From Stentor coeruleus (Eukaryota > Ciliophora > Heterotrichea > Heterotrichida > Stentoridae), in contig MPUH01000518.1 of the NCBI GenBank assembly GCA_001970955.1, positions 1 through 48,618 of the forward strand: a DNA stretch of 48,618 nt, in the 5' to 3' direction. Shown here in pieces: positions 30,219 through 39,033 of the stretch (the first letter of the stretch is position 1; each line of letters begins with the position of its first letter). A program made the position numbers and the translations under genes. A model generated the notes under the pieces. That model did not search any database and was not told the DNA's origin. It worked only from the letters and a program-made list of their open reading frames with translations.

Positions 30219-30629
30219 ATGCAAATGGAACTTGACTTAGAAGAATGGAATGAAGAAAAGCATAAAACTGAAGAACTAGAGAAATTAGTTCGTGATCTCA
30301 CAGCTTTAAGATCAATTTCTTTAGACCTTGAAGAAATGGTCGGTGAACAAGGACAAGATCTTGAAAAAATCGATGAACATCAAGATAATACAGTTAAAGA
30401 AACATTAGAAACTGGGAAAATATTAAAAGAAGCTGCTATAATACAAAGTAAAGGATGGAAATCAAAACTTGGTATAAAATTAGGAGCAATAGGAGCTGCA
30501 ATAGGATTGGTAGTTGGACCAGTAGGAGCTGCTATTGGAGGTGGTATTGGGGCAATAGGTGGCGCTGTATTGGGTAAAAAATTAGAGAAAAAACAGAAGA
30601 AAAATCTCGATAAAATAGAATTTAACTAA
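30219..30629 (+). CDS. SNARE-like protein with a glycine-zipper tail
   Basis: 136 aa. Residues 20-75 match a t-SNARE helix: VRDLTALRSISLDLEEMVGEQG followed by DLEKIDEHQDN, with hydrophobic a/d positions and a central glutamine (Q44) at the place of the ionic 0-layer Q, as in syntaxins. Residues 84-118 replace the usual single transmembrane helix with a glycine-zipper sequence (GAIGAAIGLVVGPVGAAIGG and GAIGGAVLG), long enough for two short helices folding back in a membrane. A Lys-rich tail follows. It has no N-terminal Habc domain. A role in membrane fusion is inferred from the SNARE pattern. The Gly-zipper is unusual for a SNARE, so a SNARE mimic or a bilayer-inserting peptide is an alternative. 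Confidence 0.75.
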   Translation: MQMELDLEEWNEEKHKTEELEKLVRDLTALRSISLDLEEMVGEQGQDLEKIDEHQDNTVKETLETGKILKEAAIIQSKGWKSKLGIKLGAIGAAIGLVVGPVGAAIGGGIGAIGGAVLGKKLEKKQKKNLDKIEFN

Positions 30630-30969
30630 TTTTTTTGTTAATGATTTTTGATATATAGATGATAATAAGTTAAATAATTATAAGATACTTTATTGATATT
30701 AAAAAGATAATAGAATTTGAATTGTTTAAATTGATTATAAGCATGGAGTTTTAAAAATTTGTGTTGGTTGGGTTTGATGATTGATAGCTGATTTTGTTGT
30801 GATTTTAGGTTCATACATCATAATCACCTTTACTACTGCAAAATATAGAAAAATGTCTACTAATTTTTATAGATTTTCTATATTAATAACATCTCTTGTT
30901 TTCTTCTATTTAATTCTCGCTTTTTAATATTACATTCATTATTTATTAATAGAAAATTATCTAGCTATA
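30630..30969. other. Intergenic, convergent 3' flanks
   Basis: Short AT-rich gap between a + gene and a - gene ending towards each other. Nothing else seen. Confidence 0.6.
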
Positions 30970-33660
30970 CTAATACTTTGCAAAAGCATAATCCAGTAAA
31001 TCAGATTCTTTTTCTCTTAAACTCTTTACAAGTAACCCATCTTCAGTACTCCACACACAAATCATATTTCCAAAACTTATACAAAACATCCCATTTCTTG
31101 TAAACATAATATTTTTTATACCTTCTTGAACCTCTAAAATTCTAGGAAATATATCTCGATCTGTCACTTCTAATAATAAAAACTTACTAGAATTATTCAA
31201 AGCTATGAATTTATTATTGAAAGAGACAGCAAAATTATCGAAACTATAATCTGACAGTGGATAAGAATATTTAATTTGTTTAGTTTTTTTATCAATAATA
31301 CAGATTCCTAAATCAATAAATTGGACATAATACAGTGTATCAAGTTCAATATGAGATTTATAATTTATCTCAAATATGCTGTGTTGCATATAATGTGATT
31401 TGCGAGCATTGTAGAGTGTTAAGTTAGAATTGTCATCTCTGAATAATTTTGGATTACTTTTTAATGATCTTAGAACACAGTTATAGATTGTATCTGTTAA
31501 AACATAATTATCAGTTTCAAGTTTTTTTATTTTGTTTTCATCTTCCTGTTTGGCTCTTTGAAGAGTATTGTATTCTGAATTTAGATGAATATATTGTTCT
31601 TCTTTCTTCTTTAAGCGATCTACTTCATCATGAGCATTTTTGATATTTTTTTGCAACAACTCGAATACCTTCAGGCTTTCATTTTCTGAATACAAATAAT
31701 CTTTATTTAATTTTTCAATTTGCTCGTTTTTTAAATTAATTTGCTCTTTATAACTTGCTATTAAACTAGCTTGGCCAGCATATAGTTCCTGATCGCTTTT
31801 ATATTTAGCCATTACACTTTGCAAGTTATTTTTAATTTTTTGCTCATTTTCTTTATGTTTATTCAGAGAAACTTCAAGCAAGGCATTAGCAACTGTTAAA
31901 CTCTCAATATCTTTAATCATGCTATCTTGACTTTTACTCAAAGTTTCAATATTTATCTCTAAATTATGTATCTTCTCTTGCAAAGCTTCAATTTCTCGTT
32001 CTCTAGTTTTCTTGCTAGTCTCCAACAAATCCTTATAGCAAACTTTACTCTCTTCATACTCTTTTTTCAAAATTTCTTTACTTCTAATCAATTCATTTAC
32101 CTCATTCCTAAGTCTCGAATTAATCTCATTCAAAGTTTCAATATCTACTTTTAAATTCTCATAATCCAAAACTAAAGTTTTATTTTCTACCTGACAAGTA
32201 GATGTTCTAACCAAATTACTCTCAGTATCAAAAGTATCAATATCAATTAAACATGGATATAATGATTTTGTTGAAGAAATTGAGTTTGATATACTAATAT
32301 TTTCTTTAGAAATCTTTTCGGTTTCATAATTTGATGTTTCTAATTCTAATGGAGGTTCTTTTATAGTGATATTAGTTGGATTAGTAATAATTTTAGAACT
32401 TTTCAATTCTTTAGGTAAAGATTTTTCTAGAAACAACATGCTAGTCTTTAGAGTATTAATCTCTTGTTCTAAGATAACTTTTTCTGCTTTAGCTTCTTTG
32501 GTGAAATACTGATGCTCGCTTATTGTATTCGCTACAATTTCTTTGCGTCTATTTTTTTCGATTTTAATCTCGTTATCTTTTTCTTCTATTGTTTTATGTA
32601 AATTATCAATTGACTTTTTTAAATATTGATATTGAAGGGTTATTGATAATAAACTCGACCCAAGTTCTTGGTTTTTTTTATCCATTTCACTTGATTTTTG
32701 CTCTGCGAGTTTTATTTCTTCTAATAAAGATCCGGTGTTTTGTTTTAGTATAGCAATTTCTTGAGATTTAGAATATATTTTCTCTTTTAGTGATGATATT
32801 TGTTCTTCTGCTTCTCTGTTAGTTTTTACAAGGTCTTTGTATTTTGATTCATATTCGAGTAGTTGCTCATTAAGATTTGAATTGCTTGATATGTAATATT
32901 TAATGCTTTCTGTTAAATCATTTATTTCCTCAACTTTATTAAACTTTTCTTGTTCCAGTTGAGTATTTAGCATATCAATTTCAAAGTTTTTTTCATTAAG
33001 TCTCTTAGATAGATTCTCTATTTGTTGTGATTTTTCATAGCATTTTCTATCAAGTTCAGCTATTTTCTTGTCTTTTTCTGGATCTTCAAGTTTAGGAACC
33101 TGAACGAATCCAAACTTTTTATCAAAGTCCTTATTAAACTCAAAATCCTCTAATAAAAAGTCAGTATTTTTACCTTCTTTTTCAATTTGGCAAAGAAAAC
33201 TGTTCATTTCTTCATCAGATGCTTCAAAAGAATCAACATAAAATTTTTCTAAATATTCCTTGGCTCGAGATATTTTCCCTAAAAACCCTTCAAAGCTCTC
33301 AAAAGAATCAACATAAAATTTTTCTAAATATTCCTTGGCTCGAGATATTTTCCCTAAAAACCCTTCAAAGCTCGCAACACATTCTAAAGATGCTTCTGTC
33401 AAATTTTCACATGTTTTTCCTAGAGATTCTATTATTGATTGATGTTTTAGCTCACCAATATCTTGTAATTTTACTAAGAAATCCAATGATTTCTTAATTT
33501 CATTTTGAGAATTCGCAAATAATAGTCTTTTTGTATGAGTACTAAGATCTTCAGAATGTGATGAATAATGAGCTGGGCAAAGTGCTAAATTACTACAGGA
33601 TATGCATAAATAAACAGCGTTTTCTGTACATCCTTCCCCGTATAAGCAAATAGAATCCAT
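30970..33660 (-). CDS. B-box-type zinc finger, long coiled coil and C-terminal beta-rich domain
   Basis: 896 aa. Residues 1-45 hold a B-box-like zinc site (CLYGEGCTENAVYLCISC, LCPAHY, and SHSEDLSTH supplying the last His). Residues about 190-700 are nearly continuous coiled coil (KLNEKNFEIDMLNTQLEQE-type heptads) with a Ser/Thr-rich break near 440-490. The last 170 residues (from IFEINYKSHIELDTLYYVQF onward) are beta-rich, with repeats such as NKFIALNNSSKFLLLEV and NGMFCISFGNMICVWSTEDG that look like worn WD40 blades. The order recalls TRIM-type scaffolds without a RING. A 25-residue segment is duplicated exactly at about 97-146. Function unknown; a structural scaffold is likely. Confidence 0.85.
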   Translation of the reverse strand: MDSICLYGEGCTENAVYLCISCSNLALCPAHYSSHSEDLSTHTKRLLFANSQNEIKKSLDFLVKLQDIGELKHQSIIESLGKTCENLTEASLECVASFEGFLGKISRAKEYLEKFYVDSFESFEGFLGKISRAKEYLEKFYVDSFEASDEEMNSFLCQIEKEGKNTDFLLEDFEFNKDFDKKFGFVQVPKLEDPEKDKKIAELDRKCYEKSQQIENLSKRLNEKNFEIDMLNTQLEQEKFNKVEEINDLTESIKYYISSNSNLNEQLLEYESKYKDLVKTNREAEEQISSLKEKIYSKSQEIAILKQNTGSLLEEIKLAEQKSSEMDKKNQELGSSLLSITLQYQYLKKSIDNLHKTIEEKDNEIKIEKNRRKEIVANTISEHQYFTKEAKAEKVILEQEINTLKTSMLFLEKSLPKELKSSKIITNPTNITIKEPPLELETSNYETEKISKENISISNSISSTKSLYPCLIDIDTFDTESNLVRTSTCQVENKTLVLDYENLKVDIETLNEINSRLRNEVNELIRSKEILKKEYEESKVCYKDLLETSKKTREREIEALQEKIHNLEINIETLSKSQDSMIKDIESLTVANALLEVSLNKHKENEQKIKNNLQSVMAKYKSDQELYAGQASLIASYKEQINLKNEQIEKLNKDYLYSENESLKVFELLQKNIKNAHDEVDRLKKKEEQYIHLNSEYNTLQRAKQEDENKIKKLETDNYVLTDTIYNCVLRSLKSNPKLFRDDNSNLTLYNARKSHYMQHSIFEINYKSHIELDTLYYVQFIDLGICIIDKKTKQIKYSYPLSDYSFDNFAVSFNNKFIALNNSSKFLLLEVTDRDIFPRILEVQEGIKNIMFTRNGMFCISFGNMICVWSTEDGLLVKSLREKESDLLDYAFAKY
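33224..33373. repeat. Exact 75-bp tandem duplication inside a coding region
   Basis: 33224-33298 and 33299-33373 are identical, encoding the 25-residue unit that begins SFEGFLGKISRAKEY twice in frame. Zero divergence means the duplication is very recent, kept identical by exchange, or an assembly error. Confidence 0.92.
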
Positions 33661-34531
33661 ATGTGATATTTTATTTAGTCGACATATATATTAAATACAA
33701 TTGTATGATATGACTTGCTATAGGTTTGATAAGATGTGTTAAAATATTTATTTGTTTGGATATTAATAAAGTTATGCTATGATTATTGATGATATCTGCG
33801 GAAAGACGAAAGGATTTTATATTGTGGATTTTGTAAAATTATTTTTTGCGATGGTTTTGTTATGCTTTGCTTATTAGATTAGTAATATAGGGAAATATTA
33901 AGTTTGCAAAATTTCTTCGATAAGAGGCATCAGGGAGCGGCGAAATAATATTTTTGATCTAAAAAGTTAGCTGAAGAAAATGATAATTATAAAAAATTGC
34001 ATTGAATATGATATAATTTTTTTCCTATTCCAAACAGATAAGCTCCTACTTTATATTATTAATCAAATTTCCAATAACACAAAATGAAGAAACATATGAA
34101 GAAATATATTTTATATCCATTATGCATTTAATAGATTAGTATTAGTATTAGTTAGGAATTATCGCTTGACTATTGTCCAGCCCTTGTTAGCATAAAATGA
34201 AGAAACATATGAAGAAATATATTTTATATCCATTATGCATTTAATAGATAATTATAGTTAAATATTATATTTTTACCCCACAGCATCTTATAATCAGATA
34301 AATTTCATAAAACCTTTCCATTTTTAAGACCCTCTATTCTAGAATTTCAAAATACTCAAATCAAAATTCTTGCAAACACTTTCCCCTTCAGAATCACTTT
34401 ATTCATTTTTACTAATATTTTAATATCAAAAACTTATATTATTTAATAAATCCTATAAAAACAGCTATCAAAAGTGAATTTTATTAGCTACTACAATATC
34501 AGCATTAGATATATATTTAAAGTTATAAAAG
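33661..34531. other. Divergent intergenic region with a 56-bp direct repeat pair
   Basis: 33661-34000 is G/T-rich (5' flank of the minus gene). A short G+C-richer patch around 33915-33950 (gcatcagggagcggcg) has no clear structure. 34260-34531 is the A/C-rich 5' flank of the RING-H2 gene. The repeat pair lies between. Confidence 0.65.
34081..34249. repeat. 56-bp direct repeats flanking a 57-bp spacer
   Basis: 34081-34136 and 34194-34249 match exactly (start aaaatgaagaaacatatgaa, end catttaatagat). The 57-bp spacer is less AT-rich and contains ttatcgcttgactattgtcc. No terminal inverted repeats or coding capacity, so not a recognisable transposon. Confidence 0.9.
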
Positions 34532-35692
34532 ATGCTTATCTTTGTAATTATTTATATTTCATTGGGTCATCAAACAATTAACTTAGAACAATTCAACCTG
34601 ACAACAGTTAACCAAATTATCAGAATTACTTCTAATGAATCAAAATCATTTTTAATCGGGAAATTCGGTCAGTTTCCGATTTTCGAATACTTACCAAAAC
34701 AAAAATCATGGATGAGTAATTGTGAAATATGTGATGTTGAAAATTGGGCTTCAGGTAAGTCTGATATATTGATATTCCCTTATAATAATACTTTGAATGA
34801 AGAATTATTTATTTCAATGTTCACAACTGAAGATATAAATAAAAATAAAGAAGATTTAAGATTGAGACTAGAATATCATAGTCTACCTTATTGTCCAAAT
34901 AAATGCTCGGATAATGGAATTTGTACGGCTTCAGGATGTCATTGTAATAAATGGTTTACAGGGTATGATTGTTCAATTGAAATCGATACTTTTAAACTTG
35001 ATTCTTGGAAGTATGATGTCATATCACCTTATTCATGGAAATTTTATGTGACGGTATTGAAAGAACATATAAACTATATTCATATCGAATTTGATGAAAG
35101 TAGAGTACCTTCAAATCTACAAGTTTACCTGAATCCTTCTAACTCATACAATTCAATGCCTTCCATGATCCATTACCGAGAAAAAATATTATTCCCAAGA
35201 AGTAATAAAATCCTCACAAGATACTATATAAAAGAAAAATACCTTCTATGGAGTTTATTCTGCTCACAAAACATCCCATGTTCCTATTCAGTAAATCTTG
35301 AATTTAAACAGCATAACAAAAAAGCTCTTATCCTAATATCAATACTAAGTACTTTTTCAGTTTTTTTCTGTATTTTCTCATCACTTGGACTAATTTTCTT
35401 AGTCCGAAAGTGTAATTCCAAATATCAAATTATAGAAAATTCTGATAGAATAATTTCTCTACGTGACATGAACATATTTTTCCCTAAACGCAAGAGAATT
35501 TTATTAAATCAAGAAAAAGATCAATGTTGTATTTGCTTACAAGAAATAGGTAATGTAGATGTTCGTATTCTAGGATGTTTTCATGCTTTTCATTCTGAAT
35601 GTATTGACATGTGGACTAAAACAAGTTATTCTTGTCCAGTTTGTAAGAGAGTTATGATATTTTCGAGGGCTTTTCATATGGTTGTGAAATAA
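34532..35692 (+). CDS. EGF/transmembrane/RING-H2 protein, probable E3 ubiquitin ligase
   Basis: 386 aa. A signal peptide (MLIFVIIYISLG) is followed by a luminal region with an EGF-like module at about 121-147 (CPNKCSDNGICTASGCHCNK...CS), a single transmembrane helix at about 268-293 (ALILISILSTFSVFFCIFSS...IFLV) and a cytosolic RING-H2 domain at about 330-372. The RING has C-C-x2-C, then C-x-H-x2-H-x2-C, then CPVCKR: CCICLQEIG, CFHAFHSEC, WTKTSYSCPVCK, all eight zinc ligands present. This luminal-EGF plus cytosolic RING-H2 order fits endomembrane ubiquitin ligases such as the Tul1, PA-TM-RING and GOLIATH groups. The substrate is unknown. The A/C-rich 5' flank and the signal peptide fix the start. 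Confidence 0.9.
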   Translation: MLIFVIIYISLGHQTINLEQFNLTTVNQIIRITSNESKSFLIGKFGQFPIFEYLPKQKSWMSNCEICDVENWASGKSDILIFPYNNTLNEELFISMFTTEDINKNKEDLRLRLEYHSLPYCPNKCSDNGICTASGCHCNKWFTGYDCSIEIDTFKLDSWKYDVISPYSWKFYVTVLKEHINYIHIEFDESRVPSNLQVYLNPSNSYNSMPSMIHYREKILFPRSNKILTRYYIKEKYLLWSLFCSQNIPCSYSVNLEFKQHNKKALILISILSTFSVFFCIFSSLGLIFLVRKCNSKYQIIENSDRIISLRDMNIFFPKRKRILLNQEKDQCCICLQEIGNVDVRILGCFHAFHSECIDMWTKTSYSCPVCKRVMIFSRAFHMVVK

Positions 35693-35987
35693 AAAATCAG
35701 ATCTGATTATTAGTTAAGAGTTAAGTTTAGATATAAGGTTTATTTTCTTATTTGTGTATATTTTAATTGAAGAAAATAAGTTAGATAAAAACTGTTATTT
35801 AAGGGTTTTATGGGTAAAATGAAGATTAAAACTGTTTTTATTTTTGTTGGAATATTTAATTGATTTAGTTATCCTATATAATAGTTTGTTTTCAATGATA
35901 AAGTTTTATTGTTTTGATTTAGGATAAGACTAGTTTAGAGTAGTTTTTTTAGTGAAAGTAGTTTATTAATTGAATTGATCATAATAA
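35693..35987. other. Intergenic, tandem + genes
   Basis: T/G-rich AT stretch, the 3' flank of the RING-H2 gene. No gene seen. Confidence 0.6.
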
Positions 35988-37310
35988 ATGGATCAGCAAT
36001 CAAAGTCTTCGACTGCTTTTTCTTCACCTCAAATGGGAAAAAGGCTTAGTAAAATCATAAATGATAGTCCATACATTAGAGAATTTGAGCAAATGATTCG
36101 TAACTCTTCAGGGAAAATTGACATTTACGAATTCTTTTCAGGTCTTTCAAAAAAGGTCGAAATAAATTTGCCTGAAACTCTTTTAAAATTACCTCAAGTC
36201 GAGCCTGTATACATGTTATCAGCCAAAGGCCATATAGAAGTTAAGCGTAAAAAGTAAAAAATATTCAGCTGTATCTCTGAATTTTTCATAAAAAACACTA
36301 GCTCAGATGGATACCCACAGTTTATTCATATATCAGAGGAGGGGATAAATATTTCGTATAATACGAAAGAAGCACTTAGATCATGGAGTTCTTGTAAAGC
36401 TCAAAAGCATATGATGCAGAAATTTATCATACCTCCAAGTAAGATACCTACAAAAGTTAGAGTTCATTGGAAGTCAAAAGCACCTATTAGATTTTTCCAA
36501 GTTAAAAACAGTTCAATGATACCAAAGGGTAATATTAAAAGATATAGTATAAGTGAGAAAAAACCTTCAAAATATATGCATAATCTTCGGGAATTCCCTT
36601 ATGCGGGCCAAATTTTCAAAACATCTTTTAATAGTTTCCTACCAGAAAAAAGTAGTATTTATGATATTCGAAAACGAGCTACTAAGATATCAATGATAGG
36701 AGAGTACCAAAAAATTTTGTATACAACAAAATTCTCATCTGAGACAGGGACAATTCAGGAAATAGAAAAAAACGAGCAAGTTAATAAAATGATTGAAGAG
36801 TTTATTAGAGTTTTTAATGAACAAAACCAGAAACATGATAAAAGAGTTTTAAGTGAAATATTATTGGATTTTATTCAAGATCAAGATGAAAAGTGGTATC
36901 TCTTCAAGTGTAAGGCTTATACTATTGATTATTTACCTACAAAAGTTGTATTAAATCCCCTAATGTCACCAGAACTCTTTAAAAAAAGTATTATAACAAC
37001 TGATTTTGTTAAAGACTTCTATAACAGCATAAAAAACAGACCATATATAAACAAAGCAGGAATGCTTACTCCTGAGAATCTTCAACAAAGACTTAAAAAA
37101 ATTGAATCAAAAAGTATTGATTTTCACTTTAAAGGACCTTTTATAGATATTAAAGATATCAAAGAGTCTAATATCGATCATTACAAAAAAAATAAGCCTG
37201 ATTTTATTTATGCATCTTCTTCTAGAGTAACACCTTCGTTGGGCTTCATAGATCACATAGTACAAAGATATGATGAATATAGACAAAACACTAAATCAAG
37301 TTTAAAATAA
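35988..37310 (+). CDS. Unknown protein, one intron; paralogue of the gene at 5998-7764
   Basis: Exons 35988-36253 and 36269-37310 join to 435 aa. The first exon is Ser-rich then amphipathic (RLSKIINDSPYIREFEQMIR). The join gives EVKRKNCISEFFIKNT and continues without a stop. The region at about 135-185 shares the Q-x-FI-x-P start and V-x-N-x-x-x-IPK end with the protein at 5998. Near residue 300 the IQDQDEKWYLFKC block matches its IKDQDRGWYFVKI, with a conserved charged helix just before. The C-terminal part is Lys/Ser-rich. No catalytic or membrane features. It lies convergent to the coiled-coil gene at 37386, with a 75-bp gap. A family without an assigned function. Confidence 0.85.
36254..36268 (+). 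other. 15-nt spliceosomal intron
   Basis: gtaaaaaatattcag, phase 2, with TAA in frame if retained. The only intron of the seven ending CAG. Confidence 0.92.
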
Positions 37311-37385
37311 TTAGTTTTGTTAAAGTAGAAAAACTAAACTTATACAAAATAAATGAAAACTAATCAAATCATATAAACATTTATA

Positions 37386-38090
37386 CTATAAACGATTTGC
37401 TGACTTTTTCTTCATGTTCTGGAGATCAAATACAACTTTCTGTTGCAAGTTCTGAGTATTTTGTAGTCTTTTTATCAATTCTAATTCCATTTGCTCCATT
37501 TCTGAAACTCTATTTTCAAGTTTGCTTTTAGTATTAAGCTCATCATTTATTCTCTTAATATAATCATTTTTAGCTTGAGCCTCTTTGAGTTCTTTAAGTT
37601 TTTTTATCTTAATAGATTGTTTTATATGTTCTACCTTTACACTAGATGATCGTTCTTTATTTTTTTTAGTTATCTCATCCAACATTTGATATTTTTGTTG
37701 CATGTTTTGTTCTCTCATATTACGAATATCCACATAAGCTTGTTTTTTCACATGTTCAACCGATTTTAATGAATACTGCTTATTTTTTGATATCTCAAAC
37801 TTCAAATCTTGTATACGTTTTTGTTTCAACTCACGCTGGCGCTCAAAAGATTTCTGCAATTCGTTTCTGAGTTTATTTTTTTCTTCAGACCTCTTCTGAG
37901 CCATTTCAAGTATAGTTTTTTTCTTCTTTGCCTCTTCGATTTGTTTCCAAGTTTTTTCTTCTTCAAGTTGTAAAAGCTTTATACGATTACTTAATAAGGT
38001 AACATCTTGCTCACATTGTCTTCTTTCTTTTTTTACATCAGACAATGTTTTTTGTGCATGTGTAGAAGTATTCGTATCATCATGAGACAT
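37386..38090 (-). CDS. Coiled-coil protein, 234 aa
   Basis: The chain is almost entirely a charged alpha-helical coiled coil (for example KTLSDVKKERRQCEQDVTLL and KWRNELQKSFERQRELKQ-like stretches), with a short Ser/Thr N-terminus (MSHDDTNTSTHAQK) and a Lys/Ser end. No other domain is visible. Proteins of this size and composition in ciliates are often axonemal, basal-body or cortical components, but nothing here is specific enough for a name. It ends 75 bp from the convergent gene at 35988-37310. It is followed on the minus strand, after 78 bp, by the 3' end of the EngB-like GTPase gene. Confidence 0.75.
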   Translation of the reverse strand: MSHDDTNTSTHAQKTLSDVKKERRQCEQDVTLLSNRIKLLQLEEEKTWKQIEEAKKKKTILEMAQKRSEEKNKLRNELQKSFERQRELKQKRIQDLKFEISKNKQYSLKSVEHVKKQAYVDIRNMREQNMQQKYQMLDEITKKNKERSSSVKVEHIKQSIKIKKLKELKEAQAKNDYIKRINDELNTKSKLENRVSEMEQMELELIKRLQNTQNLQQKVVFDLQNMKKKSANRL

Positions 38091-38169
38091 TTAAATATAT
38101 ATAAGATGAAATATTTATATGACTGATATTTTAATTTGTTTAAGAGTAAAATTACGATAAGAATTTAAG

Positions 38170-38964
38170 CTATTCTTTTATATATGCCCCTGTATTATTG
38201 AGAAGTGAATAAGAAAGATAAGCTTGTAGTTCTTCAATGCCATAATGTTCTTTAGAACTTGTAGCGAATATTAATCCGAAAGTTCTTTTGAATTTTGCAG
38301 CATCATGAGCAACTTTAATCATAGCATCCCTTAACTTTGTAGCATTCAAATTATCAGCTTTAGTTAACACTATAGTACTCATCCTCTTTAAATCATCAAG
38401 CATCTCAAGTAATATTTTATCAGAATCCATAATCCCCCTTCTAGAATCAATAAGCAGTAAAGTGTTTAACAAATTCGGAGATTGTTCGAAATATTTCTCA
38501 ACAAAATTTCTCCATTTATTCATTTCAGCAGCAGGAGCATCAGCATATCCATATCCAGGTGCATCAACAAGAGATACTTTAAAAGGAAGATCAAGTTTAA
38601 GTGTATGTGTTATCAACTGCTGAGTTTTTCCTGGGGTTTTTGATGTAATCGCAACTTTATGCCCAAGTAAAGAGTTTATTAATGATGATTTCCCACAATT
38701 AGACCTACCAATAACAGCGAATTCTACATGGGTGCCGATTTCTCTGCTTTTATCTACCATAACTTTATGAGTATTTGATAAGGATAAAATTGATGAGACT
38801 TCAGACCCATTCAGAAAACTTTTACCTATTTGATACTATATATTTTTTACATAAATACTTTCGTTAAATGGATAGAACTGTGTGTTGATTGGATCACTTT
38901 TAAGTGACTCAGCAGACATAGCATTAAGAAAAGGAGGCACTTTGAATATACTTTGTTTTCTCAT
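38170..38964 (-). CDS. EngB/YihA/GTPBP8-type GTPase, one intron, organellar ribosome assembly
   Basis: Exons 38851-38964 and 38170-38835 give 259 aa. Residues 64-259 are a complete EngB GTPase: G1 GRSNCGKSS at 81-89, the G2 threonine in SKTPGKTQ, G3 DAPGYG, G4 TKAD and G5 ATSS, plus the family-typical VDAPGYGYADAPAAEMNKW. EngB proteins assist large-subunit ribosome assembly in bacteria; GTPBP8 does so in mitochondria. The first 38 residues come from a separate exon (MRKQSIFKVPPFLNAMSA...) and are basic, Ser/Asn-rich and without acid clusters at the very start, compatible with a mitochondrial presequence. Without splicing the frame is closed by TAG, and the gene would start later at 38760, losing this leader. 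Role in mitochondria is inferred. Confidence 0.93.
38836..38850 (-). other. 15-nt spliceosomal intron in the EngB-like gene
   Basis: On the minus strand gtaaaaaatatatag, phase 0, ending in an in-frame TAG if retained. Removing it extends the N-terminus to an ATG at 38964. Confidence 0.9.
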
Positions 38965-39033
38965 ATTATAATGGTTTAATTCAAAAATAACCTTAACTAT
39001 TTATAACTAATCACAAACAAAAATCTATTTTAT

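Noticed and set aside
33915-33970. Possible small RNA near gcatcagggagcggcg, with an Sm-like aatatttttga
   Set aside because: No stable hairpin or terminator could be found around it; T-rich Sm-like matches are common in this AT-rich DNA.
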